Shown in pieces: positions 54,189-62,345 of a stretch of DNA of 64,000 nt. The notes under the pieces were generated by a model, which searched no databases, had not been told where the DNA came from, and worked only from the letters and a program-made list of their open reading frames with translations. The DNA is from SHVO01 sp041906145 (GTDB lineage: Bacteria > Pseudomonadota > Alphaproteobacteria > Rhodospirillales > Rhodospirillaceae), in the NCBI GenBank assembly GCA_041906145.1, contig JAYRJU010000001.1, forward strand, positions 1,116,001 through 1,180,000, given 5' to 3'. The position numbers and the translations under genes were made by a program. The stretch's first letter is position 1; each line of letters opens with the position of its first letter.

Positions 54189-56693
54189 TTGAAAGAGAAA
54201 GAGCTTCGTTTTGCGTTGGTCTGTTACGGCGGCGTCTCGTTGGCCGTCTATATGCACGGGATCACAAAAGAGATCCTGAAGCTCGTCCGCGCGTCGCGTG
54301 ACTTCCATACTTATACCAATAAGGCCGAACCCGGTGTGGCCTACGCCGCCGTCGCGCAGCCGCGCAAGGATCCTGTCGATACCGAAGCGGTCTACTTCGA
54401 GCTCCTGCGTCAGATCGGCAAGACCCTGGACTTGCGCATCGTCGTCGACATCATCGCCGGCGCGTCCGCCGGCGGGATCAACGGTGTCATCCTCGCGCGT
54501 GCGATGGCTCACGATCTCGAAATCGATCCACTGCGCGACTTCTGGCTGAAGCATTCCGATGTCGCCGAACTGATGCCCAGCCATGTGAAGGCTGGGCCCT
54601 GGCGCAAGTGGTACTTCCGGCCCTTCGTGTGGATGTTCCTGCGGAAGTTCCGCGAGGATCTTGGCGACAATGCTGAACTCAAGGCGAAGCTGTCGATGTT
54701 CCTGCGCTCGCGTTGGTTCAAGCCGCCGTTCGACGGCTACAACCTGACGAAAGTGCTGTTTGACGGCTTCGGCGCCATGGGCGACCCGCATGAGCACGGC
54801 AGTTCGCTCATACCCGCCGGTCTCCAGCTCGATCTCTTTGTCACCGTCACCGATTTCCGGGGCTACGTCACCGATACGCCCATCCACAATCCGCCTGTGA
54901 TCCGTGACCGCGAGCATCGTCAGGTCCTGCGTTATTCCTATCGCCACTGGCCGCGCGGTCACGAAGCCAGCGCCTTCGATCGCGACGGGTTGCCCGGGCT
55001 GGTGTTCGGCGCGCGCGCGACGTCCTCATTCCCCGGCGCCTTCCCGCCGATGCAATTGCGCGAGATCGATACCCTCATCACGGAACGCGGCGTATCGTGG
55101 AACAGCCGTGTGGATTTCCTGTACCGGAATTTCCGCCCTTACTTCCTCGCCAATCTTAATCCCGGTGAAGCCGCTTTCATCGACGGCAGCGTGCTGAACA
55201 ACAAGCCTTTCGCGCAGGCCATCGAGTCCATTCGCGGCCGTCCCGCCTATCGCCATGTCGACCGGCGCCTGCTGTATGTCGACCCGCATCCCGAGACCAC
55301 CAAGGAGCGCTCGTCCATGCATGTGCCAGGGTGGTTCACCACGCTGAAGGGCGCGCTGTCGGATATTCCGCGCAACGAGCCCATCCACGACGACCTGTCG
55401 TGGGTGAATACCTACAACGCCGAAGTGCGCCGCCTGCAAATGGTGGTCGACGGCGCGCGCTCGCACATCAGCGCCATTGCCGAGGCAATCGCTGGCGAGG
55501 GGCTCGGCTCCAACATCACGGGTGAGGAAATCGGCCGCTACCGCGAACTCGCCAATAATCGCGCGCGCGCCGAAACCGGCTTTGCTTATGAAGGCTATCT
55601 GCGTCTCAAGCTTACCGCCGTGATCGAGGACGTCGCCGCCATGGTCGCCGAGGTGTGCGGCTACGGCAGCGAGACTGCCGAGGCGGCGCGGGTTATTACC
55701 ATTATAGAACGCTGGGCGACTCTCACGGGCGTTTTCCCGTCACCCGAAACCTTGAAGCGCCCGCCGCAACCGGGCGAGCCTCCCGCCTGGGTGAAATTCC
55801 TGCTGAGGTTCGACGTGAAGTACCGTCAGCGCCGCGTGCGTTTCGTCGTGCGCGCGGTGAACCACCTCTACACACGCCTGTCCGATCCCGCGCTCGAAGG
55901 GCTCAAGACCGACCGTTTGGACTATGTGAAAGCCGGTCTCTATGACGCGCTCGCACTGCTCCAACCCATGACGGCGCGCGCGGCGGCTATCGACGGCAAA
56001 CATGGCCTTTCCCGCCGCACCGCCGAGGCGGTGAAGGCGGTCGTGCGCGACATCGTCAGGGCCATGGAAACCGACCCGCTGCTTGCGGTGAATTCCACCG
56101 CCGTCGCGCAGAAGTTCGAGCCCCGGATCACCGAAACGCTGGCCTCCCTCGCCGACGAGATGGCGCTGGAGGCCGACAATGCGCGCACCGACGCTCTGCT
56201 TGCGACGCTCGTGCGCGGTGCTGGCGCGATCCCGCCGCTTCCGGCGGCCGCCGCCCGTGAACTCCTCGAGCACTACGTCGGATTCGCGGTGTGGGACGTG
56301 CTCACCTTCTCCATCACCAACTGGCGTGACCTGGACGAGTTCGACGAGATCCGGGTCGATCGTCTCAGCCCCGACGACTCGCAGACGTTGCGCAAAGGCG
56401 ATGCCTCCGCCACCCTCAAGGGCATCCAGTTCCACCACTTCGGTGCCTTCTTTTGCCTCGCCTACAGGCAGAACGATTATCTGTGGGGGCGCCTGCACGC
56501 GGCTGAACGCCTCATCGACATCGTGCTCGATGCGGCCAAGATCGAAGGCGCGGGCGAAGATATCGACGTGCTCGCGCTCAAGGCCTCCGCCTTCGAGGCG
56601 GTCTTGCGTGCGGAGGCGAAGGTGCTCAGCGAATGCGGTGACCTGATCTCCACCCTCAGCGCCGACGTCGCGAAACTGCGCCAAAAAACGTAA
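54189..56693 (+). CDS. Patatin-like phospholipase-family protein (TIGR03607 type)
   Basis: 834 residues from a TTG with GGGGAG 7 nt upstream (GTG at 54147 is an alternative). The patatin domain fills the first half: oxyanion-side VCYGGVSLAVYMHGI, nucleophile elbow GASAGG with Ser93, and the dyad Asp in FIDGSVLNNKP. The second half is helical with no recognised domain. The subfamily (patatin-related, about 800-1100 residues) is known in actinobacteria and proteobacteria, with unproven substrates. It lies 111 bp after the RND permease, so read-through is possible. Confidence 0.87.
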   Translation: MKEKELRFALVCYGGVSLAVYMHGITKEILKLVRASRDFHTYTNKAEPGVAYAAVAQPRKDPVDTEAVYFELLRQIGKTLDLRIVVDIIAGASAGGINGVILARAMAHDLEIDPLRDFWLKHSDVAELMPSHVKAGPWRKWYFRPFVWMFLRKFREDLGDNAELKAKLSMFLRSRWFKPPFDGYNLTKVLFDGFGAMGDPHEHGSSLIPAGLQLDLFVTVTDFRGYVTDTPIHNPPVIRDREHRQVLRYSYRHWPRGHEASAFDRDGLPGLVFGARATSSFPGAFPPMQLREIDTLITERGVSWNSRVDFLYRNFRPYFLANLNPGEAAFIDGSVLNNKPFAQAIESIRGRPAYRHVDRRLLYVDPHPETTKERSSMHVPGWFTTLKGALSDIPRNEPIHDDLSWVNTYNAEVRRLQMVVDGARSHISAIAEAIAGEGLGSNITGEEIGRYRELANNRARAETGFAYEGYLRLKLTAVIEDVAAMVAEVCGYGSETAEAARVITIIERWATLTGVFPSPETLKRPPQPGEPPAWVKFLLRFDVKYRQRRVRFVVRAVNHLYTRLSDPALEGLKTDRLDYVKAGLYDALALLQPMTARAAAIDGKHGLSRRTAEAVKAVVRDIVRAMETDPLLAVNSTAVAQKFEPRITETLASLADEMALEADNARTDALLATLVRGAGAIPPLPAAAARELLEHYVGFAVWDVLTFSITNWRDLDEFDEIRVDRLSPDDSQTLRKGDASATLKGIQFHHFGAFFCLAYRQNDYLWGRLHAAERLIDIVLDAAKIEGAGEDIDVLALKASAFEAVLRAEAKVLSECGDLISTLSADVAKLRQKT

Positions 56694-56716
56694 GGCGTAA
56701 GATATACTCCCCGCGC

Positions 56717-57502
56717 ATGCGTTTCGGGCGTCTCTCCCTCATCATCGGCTTTGGTGTCTGCCAGGTCTCACCTGCGTTGGCGCAAGACACGTTCGCCGAC
56801 GCCTTCTGGCGCTTCAAGGCGACCACCGGTTTCGATTTTAGCTCCGGCAAATACGGCGCGGATAAACCCACCGAGGTCCTTTATGTGCCGCTGACGGTAC
56901 AGGCGACAAAGGGTCCTTGGACCATCAAGGGCGACGTCTCGTGGCTGCGGGTGTCGGGTCCGGCGCTTCTGCTCGATGGCTCGTCCGTCAGCACTGTGCC
57001 TGTTCGCACATCGGGGTCCGCCTCCGGTCCTGGCGATATCAATCTCTACGGACGGTATTCGGTCGAGAGTTTGTACGCCCACAACGTCTTCATCGACCTG
57101 ACCGCGCGGGTGAAAATCCCCACCGCGAGTTTTGCGGACGGCCTTGGCACCGGTGAATGGGACCAGTCGGTGCAGATCGATATCGCCACGGCTTTAGGAA
57201 AAGTCGTCCCCTTCGCCGCGATTGGCTACCGCTTCACCGGTCAGCCGGCTGGCTTCACGTTGCGCGACGTGGTGTATGGCACGGCGGGCGTGCAGTACAG
57301 CTGGACACCCCGCATCTCGACCGGCGTCTATTATGACGTGCGCCAATCCTCGATCCCGAGCGCGGCCGCGCCGCAAGAAGGCACGGTCTACGCCAACTTC
57401 AAGCTTAGCGACCGCGTGTCGATGAACATCTATGGCGTCCTTGGGTTCTCCAAGAACAGCCCCGATGCCGGCGGCGGCACCTTCCTCACATATCAGTGGT
57501 AA
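56717..57502 (+). CDS. Outer-membrane beta-barrel protein
   Basis: 261 residues. A signal peptide (RLSLIIGFGVCQVSPALAQ) precedes alternating amphipathic strands (YVPLTVQATKGPWTIKGDVS, VQIDIATALGKVVPFAAIGY, GTAGVQYSWTPRISTGVYYDV), and the chain ends in an aromatic (FLTYQW), the usual barrel-assembly signal. It resembles transporter-like barrels annotated near phenol or metal pathways but cannot be assigned. It lies 23 bp after the patatin gene and is convergent with the DUF5666 gene. Confidence 0.82.
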   Translation: MRFGRLSLIIGFGVCQVSPALAQDTFADAFWRFKATTGFDFSSGKYGADKPTEVLYVPLTVQATKGPWTIKGDVSWLRVSGPALLLDGSSVSTVPVRTSGSASGPGDINLYGRYSVESLYAHNVFIDLTARVKIPTASFADGLGTGEWDQSVQIDIATALGKVVPFAAIGYRFTGQPAGFTLRDVVYGTAGVQYSWTPRISTGVYYDVRQSSIPSAAAPQEGTVYANFKLSDRVSMNIYGVLGFSKNSPDAGGGTFLTYQW

Positions 57503-57514
57503 GAGCGCGTCTTA

Positions 57515-58714
57515 TTAAGACGTAGGCCCGATGTCCTGCGGCCGCTCGATCTGCGGACGCTCAGGCACCGTCGGCTTCGGCGTATCGAACGATTGCGGAC
57601 GGTCGATCGGCGGACGCTCCGGCGGCGCCACGCGGTCAGGACGCTGGCGCGTTTCGGGACGCATCGCGGCCGGACGCAGCGAGCCGTTCGCCTTGTTGAT
57701 CGTCACAACAGTACGGACTTTTGTAATGGCCGTCGCTGCAACCGTATTGTCGCCGGCGATATGGCCGGTGACGACGATGCGGTCACCCGCGGCCGTGCCG
57801 GCCGGCAGCGCGCCTTGCACCGTGATGCCTTGGATCGACAGCGGATTCGCGTTCGCGGGGGCATAGCCTTCCAGCGAAACATCGCGCACGTCCTTGCCGA
57901 ACGGCAGCGCCTTTGCACCCGAAACCACGTCGGCGACGAACTGGCCGTTGATCATCCGGCCCGCGACGAACACCTGTCCGCCATTCATCGGTTGAGACAC
58001 GACCGCGTCGGCGCTCGGCGTGACGGTCAGCTCGCCCACGCGCACACTCGCGCCATTCACGTTCGCCATGCCGCGCAGCAGCACACGGCCGTCGTCTTTC
58101 GACTGTTCGTCGACACGGCTCGCGACAATGGTGCCGTCGTCAAGGCGCAGACCCGAGACGCTGACCACGTCGCCCGCTTGCAAGGTGCGGAAGGCGTCGA
58201 CGGCGGTCTTGTCGCCGGCGAGGTTCAGTTTCACTTTCTGGCCGAGCACGGTCATGGTCTCGCCGCCATGGTCGATCGCGCCGATCGGGCCGGTCACCGC
58301 GTGCTGGATCTCCAGCGTGTCGAGGAAATACTTGTCGCCGCGCAGGCGCGCGACGGCCTGGATCACTTGGCCGACCTTCAGCTCTTCCAGGGTTGAAGGC
58401 TTACCGTCGGATTCCACAGCGGTGTGACGGTCGAACTCCCACGCCACGCCGTTGACGATCACCGAGCTGAAGCCCGAGATGGTGCCGAGGATGCCGGTGC
58501 CGCCGATGCCGTCGCCGTTCTTCTTGCCGTCGGCCGCGGCCATCACTGTGTTGGGCGAACCGGTGCCGCCGATGCCGTCGCCGTTGCGGCGCTCGGTCAC
58601 GTGTGACGGCGCGGAGCCGCTCGTCGAACACGCTCCCACCAGGCAAAGCACGGCCGCGACCGCAAGACGATGCAGTCTCTGTTCCCACAGCCGCAGGGTA
58701 TTAACCCCAGTCAT
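57515..58714 (-). CDS. DUF5666 lipoprotein with NGDGIGGTG repeats
   Basis: About 399 residues from MTGVNTLRLWEQ. A signal ends in the lipobox LVGAC, giving a lipoprotein. The motif NGDGIGGTG occurs twice near the mature N-terminus. The rest is a series of small beta-domains of the DUF5666 type (GTISGFSSVIVNGVAWEFD, LKVGQVIQAVARL, LRLDDGTIVASRV, VTGHIAGDNTVAATAI). The C-terminus is Pro/Arg-rich (RPQIERPQDIGP). It lies 47 bp after the DUF6502 gene on the same strand, forming an operon. Function unknown. Confidence 0.82.
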   Translation of the reverse strand: MTGVNTLRLWEQRLHRLAVAAVLCLVGACSTSGSAPSHVTERRNGDGIGGTGSPNTVMAAADGKKNGDGIGGTGILGTISGFSSVIVNGVAWEFDRHTAVESDGKPSTLEELKVGQVIQAVARLRGDKYFLDTLEIQHAVTGPIGAIDHGGETMTVLGQKVKLNLAGDKTAVDAFRTLQAGDVVSVSGLRLDDGTIVASRVDEQSKDDGRVLLRGMANVNGASVRVGELTVTPSADAVVSQPMNGGQVFVAGRMINGQFVADVVSGAKALPFGKDVRDVSLEGYAPANANPLSIQGITVQGALPAGTAAGDRIVVTGHIAGDNTVAATAITKVRTVVTINKANGSLRPAAMRPETRQRPDRVAPPERPPIDRPQSFDTPKPTVPERPQIERPQDIGPTS

Positions 58715-58761
58715 TGCCCCAGCTCGACGTCCTTCGCGGGTTGGCATTCAGTCAACCCGGC

Positions 58762-59652
58762 TTAAGAGTCCGACTCTTTGTCCGATACATGCTCGCCCGG
58801 CGCATCGGAATCCGGGCGTAAGTTATTGAAATTTGCAGCGCCATCAAAGAAATACAAGCCGAAATTAATGCGCCGTGTCGCGGTTGCGCGCCCCTCATCT
58901 TTCTCTTTGAGTTCCAGCGCGAGGCGGTTCATTTCAAGCAAAGCTTTCATACCCGTGCGCTCGGCGGCTTCCGCGAGCTCTGCGGCGGACTCATCCGTAA
59001 GTCCCGTGTAATGAACGCTGCGCTCGAGTTTCGGGTTGCCCTCTTCCAAGAGGTTGTGGGCCGTCGCGGCCAAATGGTCATGGATATTGCGTCCAAAGTA
59101 GAACGCCTTCTCCTCGAAGCCTTTTTCCGGGACGAAGGCCAGCCGGTTCAGGACCACCCGGCCCTCGTCGTCCAGGCGCGCGACTCCAAGGCGCAGCCAT
59201 TCGTCCAGAAGCGCGCGCGGCCGCATATCTTTGGAAACGCCGGAAACCAGCGAGTCGAAGGACGGCCCACGCGACTCGGCCTTGCGGGGGAGGGGCAGTG
59301 GCTGGCCCCTCTTGTCGGTGGTTTCCTTGGAACCCAGCCAGCGCGAAACGATCTGTGCGCCAAGCCCGATCGAGCGCGGCGCAGCCATCTTTTCGGTCGG
59401 CCTTTCGCGCAGTCTTTTCACGTCTTTCCGGTGCACGCCGGTCAGAAGACTGACGCGGCTGTCGGTCTGTTTCTTCCCGTCGACCGGAAATTCATTGAGG
59501 GCGACATCGACGTAGGCCTCCTTGAGCAGTTCCATCAGCGCGGCCAAGCCCACGCCCTTGGCGATCAGCAGCCGCACCAATGGGCGCAGCAGCCGCCGAA
59601 GGGCTGAAATCAATGGCTTAGGTAAGCCGGCGACAGGTTCTTGGGGAGGCAT
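58762..59652 (-). CDS. DUF6502 family protein with helix-turn-helix-like segment
   Basis: About 296 residues from MPPQEPVAGLPK. The N-terminal part (ISALRRLLRPLVRLLIAKGV, LAALMELLKEAYVDVA) leads to SRVSLLTGVHRKDVKRLRER, which reads like a helix-turn-helix or winged-helix recognition region. The rest is helical with little membrane character. DUF6502 has no established function. The frame extends to a GTG at 59724, but that stretch is the promoter/operator sequence. Two perfect 17-bp palindromes lie 56-137 bp upstream of the ATG. A transcription-factor role is inference. Confidence 0.75.
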   Translation of the reverse strand: MPPQEPVAGLPKPLISALRRLLRPLVRLLIAKGVGLAALMELLKEAYVDVALNEFPVDGKKQTDSRVSLLTGVHRKDVKRLRERPTEKMAAPRSIGLGAQIVSRWLGSKETTDKRGQPLPLPRKAESRGPSFDSLVSGVSKDMRPRALLDEWLRLGVARLDDEGRVVLNRLAFVPEKGFEEKAFYFGRNIHDHLAATAHNLLEEGNPKLERSVHYTGLTDESAAELAEAAERTGMKALLEMNRLALELKEKDEGRATATRRINFGLYFFDGAANFNNLRPDSDAPGEHVSDKESDS

Positions 59653-59694
59653 TCGAAGCGGGGTCTTATTCGTAAGCGGTGATGTCGGGACTCT

Positions 59695-59700
59695 TCTATA
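59695..59700 (-). promoter_or_regulatory. Predicted -10 of the DUF6502-DUF5666 operon
   Basis: On the minus strand TATAGA lies 42 bp before the DUF6502 ATG. A 17-bp spacer puts the -35 inside the proximal palindrome (TGGGAA), so a protein bound there would block RNA polymerase. Confidence 0.45.
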
Positions 59701-59707
59701 CACGGTC

Positions 59708-59724
59708 GTGGGAATTTTTCCCAC
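59708..59724. promoter_or_regulatory. Palindromic operator-like site 1 (GTGGGAATTTTTCCCAC)
   Basis: Perfect 7-bp arms gtgggaa / ttcccac around ttt. Identical to the site 65 bp further on. It overlaps the predicted -35 of the DUF6502 promoter. Confidence 0.7.
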
Positions 59725-59731
59725 TTTTTAT

Positions 59732-59761
59732 TTGACTCCACTCCCGGTGCGGGAGTACGCT
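59732..59761 (+). promoter_or_regulatory. Possible rightward promoter between the two palindromes
   Basis: TTGACT (59732-59737), an 18-bp spacer and TACGCT (59756-59761). The spacer contains its own inverted repeat actccc-N5-gggagt (59740-59756). It would transcribe toward the structured region at 59923-60095, where no gene is seen. Confidence 0.35.
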
Positions 59762-59772
59762 TCGTCCTGTTC

Positions 59773-59789
59773 GTGGGAATTTTTCCCAC
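59773..59789. promoter_or_regulatory. Palindromic operator-like site 2 (GTGGGAATTTTTCCCAC)
   Basis: Exact second copy of site 1, offset by 65 bp (about six helical turns), which would allow cooperative binding or looping. Confidence 0.7.
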
Positions 59790-59922
59790 ACTATTTAGGG
59801 GAGCGTAGCAACTCTACAGATACAAGCCAACCTCGAGACCGTGTTCAGGAAGACTTTGTGATCCGGCCTCGAACGTCATCGCCACGAGTCAGATCCTACC
59901 CCGATGACCTTCTGAGGCTTTT

Positions 59923-60095
59923 ATCTTCTCCCGCCCGTTTTCGGGCCTGACCCAAAGCGGGCGGGAGAAGATCTTTCTGAAGAGAGTTGCGAAACGGCGC
60001 CCCGAGGAAATTGAGGTCAGGGTCGAGGTTAAACTCGACCCATCAATAACCGCCCGTCCGCGTAGATGGACCCTAGTTCATCTCGGCCCTGACCT
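59923..60095. other. Structured intergenic region with alternative hairpins
   Basis: Between the operators and the mnmC stop there is no credible gene. A perfect 15-bp inverted repeat (59923-59937 / 59958-59972) encloses a 20-nt loop. Further on, gggtcgag / ctcgaccc (60020-60027 / 60034-60041) forms a local hairpin. The same left segment (60014-60027) also pairs at 13 of 14 positions with 60082-60095, so the two folds exclude each other. This could be a terminator cluster after mnmC (leftward) or a regulatory RNA (rightward). Confidence 0.4.
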
Positions 60096-60222
60096 GAGTT
60101 TCCTTCTCAAGTTTCTTGAGGCCTCCACCCAATACCGCGACGCGCGGGATACCCCCCGCTACTCACCCACCCCGCGTGTCGCGGCCCCAACCCAAAAATT
60201 TCTGGAAAGATTTTTCGCGACG

Positions 60223-62181
60223 TCAGATTTCGCGCCGCTTCAGCTCGCGCACCAGAAAGCGCGCGGGATGCAGCGCCGTTGCGAGATCGCGTTCCATCGG
60301 CCAAGGCTCGCCCGTGATGTGGCAGGCCAGAAGCTCGGCTGCGAGCGGCGCCGACACGGCGCCCCGCGCGCCCAATCCCGTCAGAACATAAAGCCCAGGC
60401 TGATAACGCGCGTTCGGATAGCGAGCCCAGGGATGACCATGGCGAAGGCTCGCGAAGTCCTTGAGATAGGCGCCATGTTCCGGCAGCGGTCCGACCATCG
60501 GCAGATGATCGGGCGACATGCAGCGGACCGCCGCGAAGCCGCCGAGATCGGCATTCGGCGTAAACAGGCCCGGCGCGACGCGCGCGAGATCGTCAAGGTT
60601 TCGCAAGTGATCGCCCGCGCGCAGGTCCGTGCCTGTTTCCATGTCGAATGTCGCGCCGAGTTCATGCACGCCGTGATGCGCGGGCGTCAGGAAGCCGCCG
60701 TATAGTAAAACCGTCCGCAGCGCTTCGGCGCGCGCATTCGTCGGGGCCATTGTCAGTTGTCCGCGCCGGGCCTCAAGCGGCAGCCACGCCGCTTCACGAA
60801 ACTGTTTCAAACCAAGGGCGTTGGCGAGGACCACGACGTCGGCTTCGATGATGACGCGTCCTTCGGCATCATCGAGCCGCCACCGTCCGCCCGTATGCGT
60901 CAGCGTGGCTGCCGCCGCGCCAAGCCGCATCTCCGTCTCCGCCGTCAGCGCGGCACATATCTTGCGCGGTTCCTGCCATCCGCCTTGCGGGAAATACAAC
61001 CCACCCTGCTTCAACGTTAGTCCGGCGATATCGGACGCTTCCGCGGCGTCGACATGACTGACGTAAGATCCAGGGAGCACGGCTGATGCGACTATTTCTT
61101 CGAAGCGCGGCGCATCGCCGCCGCCATCGAGCTGCAGGCTTCCGGTGTGCGCGTAGGCGTCGCCGCGCTTCGCCAGCGCATATCGCCACGCGGCGGCGTA
61201 AAAGCGTCCATCAAGCGCCGGCGCCGCGGTCAACCGCGGCGCCATCACGGCGCGCGGAACTCCCGAGGCTTCGCAGGCGAGTTCATCGTGCCGGTCGATG
61301 ACAGTCGTGCGCCACCCGCGTTTTGAAAGCGCCGCCGCCGCATGCGCGCCTGCAAGTCCCGCGCCGATGATCGCGGCATGGCCGGGCGACGATGCCTGCG
61401 GTGCGTGCGCGAACCATGGCTGTAACGCGGGGGCTTGTGCCGCGCCGCGAAACCGCGCCTTCAACATTTCGCGCTTGGCGCCAAAGCCTGCCGTGCGCGT
61501 GATGTCAAAGCCCGCGTTATCGAGGCCGTGCCGGACCGTGCCGGCGACGCTGTAAGTCGCCGCGCGCGCGCCGTCCCTCGACAGGCGCGCGACGTGCGAA
61601 AAGACCTCTTGGCTCCACATGTCCGGATTCTTGTCCGGCGCGAAGCCATCCAGGAACCACGCGTCGACGCGCGCTTCCGATTGCCCCAGCATCTCCTTCG
61701 CATCGCCGTACAGAAGCGTAAGTGCTACCGCTCCGTCTTCCTCGCGGTCCACGGACGGAAAAACACGGTGGAATCCGCGCTGTGGCTCCGGGTAGATGCT
61801 GACCAATGCGCGCGCCAGGGCCTTCACTTCATCCCACGGCGCAAGACACTCGCGCAGTTCCGCGCCGGTCAGCGGGAACCCTTCCACGGCGATGTAGTGC
61901 AGGCGGCTCCCCTGCGTGCGGGTCCGGCGCCATAGATCCCACGCGGCAAGGAAATTGAGCCCGGTCCCGAAACCTAATTCGGCGATGCAGAAACAGGGCT
62001 TATGCAACCACGCCTGCGGTAACTCGTTGCCGGCGAGAAAGACATGGCGGCTTTCGGAGAGCCCCCCGTCGCGGCTGTAGTAGATGTCCCCGAATCTTCC
62101 GGCCATGGGGGTGTGACCCGGCTCCCACGCCAGGTCAGGGGCAGGCAAGGGCCGTCCGCGCCTGTTTGCGTCACCGGTCAT
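60223..62181 (-). CDS. mnmC: Bifunctional tRNA mnm5s2U34 biosynthesis protein MnmC (MnmD methyltransferase + FAD oxidase)
   Basis: 652 residues completing mnm5s2U at the wobble position. The N-terminal MnmD domain shows LAGNELPQAW, FCIAELGFGTGLNFLAAWDL (SAM site) and DAWFLDGFAPDKNPDMWS. The C-terminal MnmC1 domain starts near residue 265 with the FAD-binding HAAIIGAGLAGAHAAAALSKRGW and ends with VLTGLGARGAVSAPLAAELL. In this pathway the oxidase acts first, then the methyltransferase. Start is ATG 62181 (MTGDANRRG), with an ATG at 62187 as an alternative. No neighbouring gene is functionally linked. Confidence 0.95.
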   Translation of the reverse strand: MTGDANRRGRPLPAPDLAWEPGHTPMAGRFGDIYYSRDGGLSESRHVFLAGNELPQAWLHKPCFCIAELGFGTGLNFLAAWDLWRRTRTQGSRLHYIAVEGFPLTGAELRECLAPWDEVKALARALVSIYPEPQRGFHRVFPSVDREEDGAVALTLLYGDAKEMLGQSEARVDAWFLDGFAPDKNPDMWSQEVFSHVARLSRDGARAATYSVAGTVRHGLDNAGFDITRTAGFGAKREMLKARFRGAAQAPALQPWFAHAPQASSPGHAAIIGAGLAGAHAAAALSKRGWRTTVIDRHDELACEASGVPRAVMAPRLTAAPALDGRFYAAAWRYALAKRGDAYAHTGSLQLDGGGDAPRFEEIVASAVLPGSYVSHVDAAEASDIAGLTLKQGGLYFPQGGWQEPRKICAALTAETEMRLGAAAATLTHTGGRWRLDDAEGRVIIEADVVVLANALGLKQFREAAWLPLEARRGQLTMAPTNARAEALRTVLLYGGFLTPAHHGVHELGATFDMETGTDLRAGDHLRNLDDLARVAPGLFTPNADLGGFAAVRCMSPDHLPMVGPLPEHGAYLKDFASLRHGHPWARYPNARYQPGLYVLTGLGARGAVSAPLAAELLACHITGEPWPMERDLATALHPARFLVRELKRREI

Positions 62182-62345
62182 GGCCATCCAAGGTTCCAAG
62201 AATTGCTGTGCGTGCGCATCATATTTTCGCCGTACTATAACAAGAAATTCACCCCAGGCTTTCAGCGAGACGTCGTTTCACACTTGTGGGTGCAAAGACC
62301 TTTGCCGCACAAGGACGCGGGAGACGACCTGGAAGAGTGATGAGG

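Noticed and set aside
59653..59724. Upstream extension of DUF6502 to a GTG at 59724
   Set aside because: The added residues are a translation of the palindrome and promoter; the family-like sequence begins near 59652.
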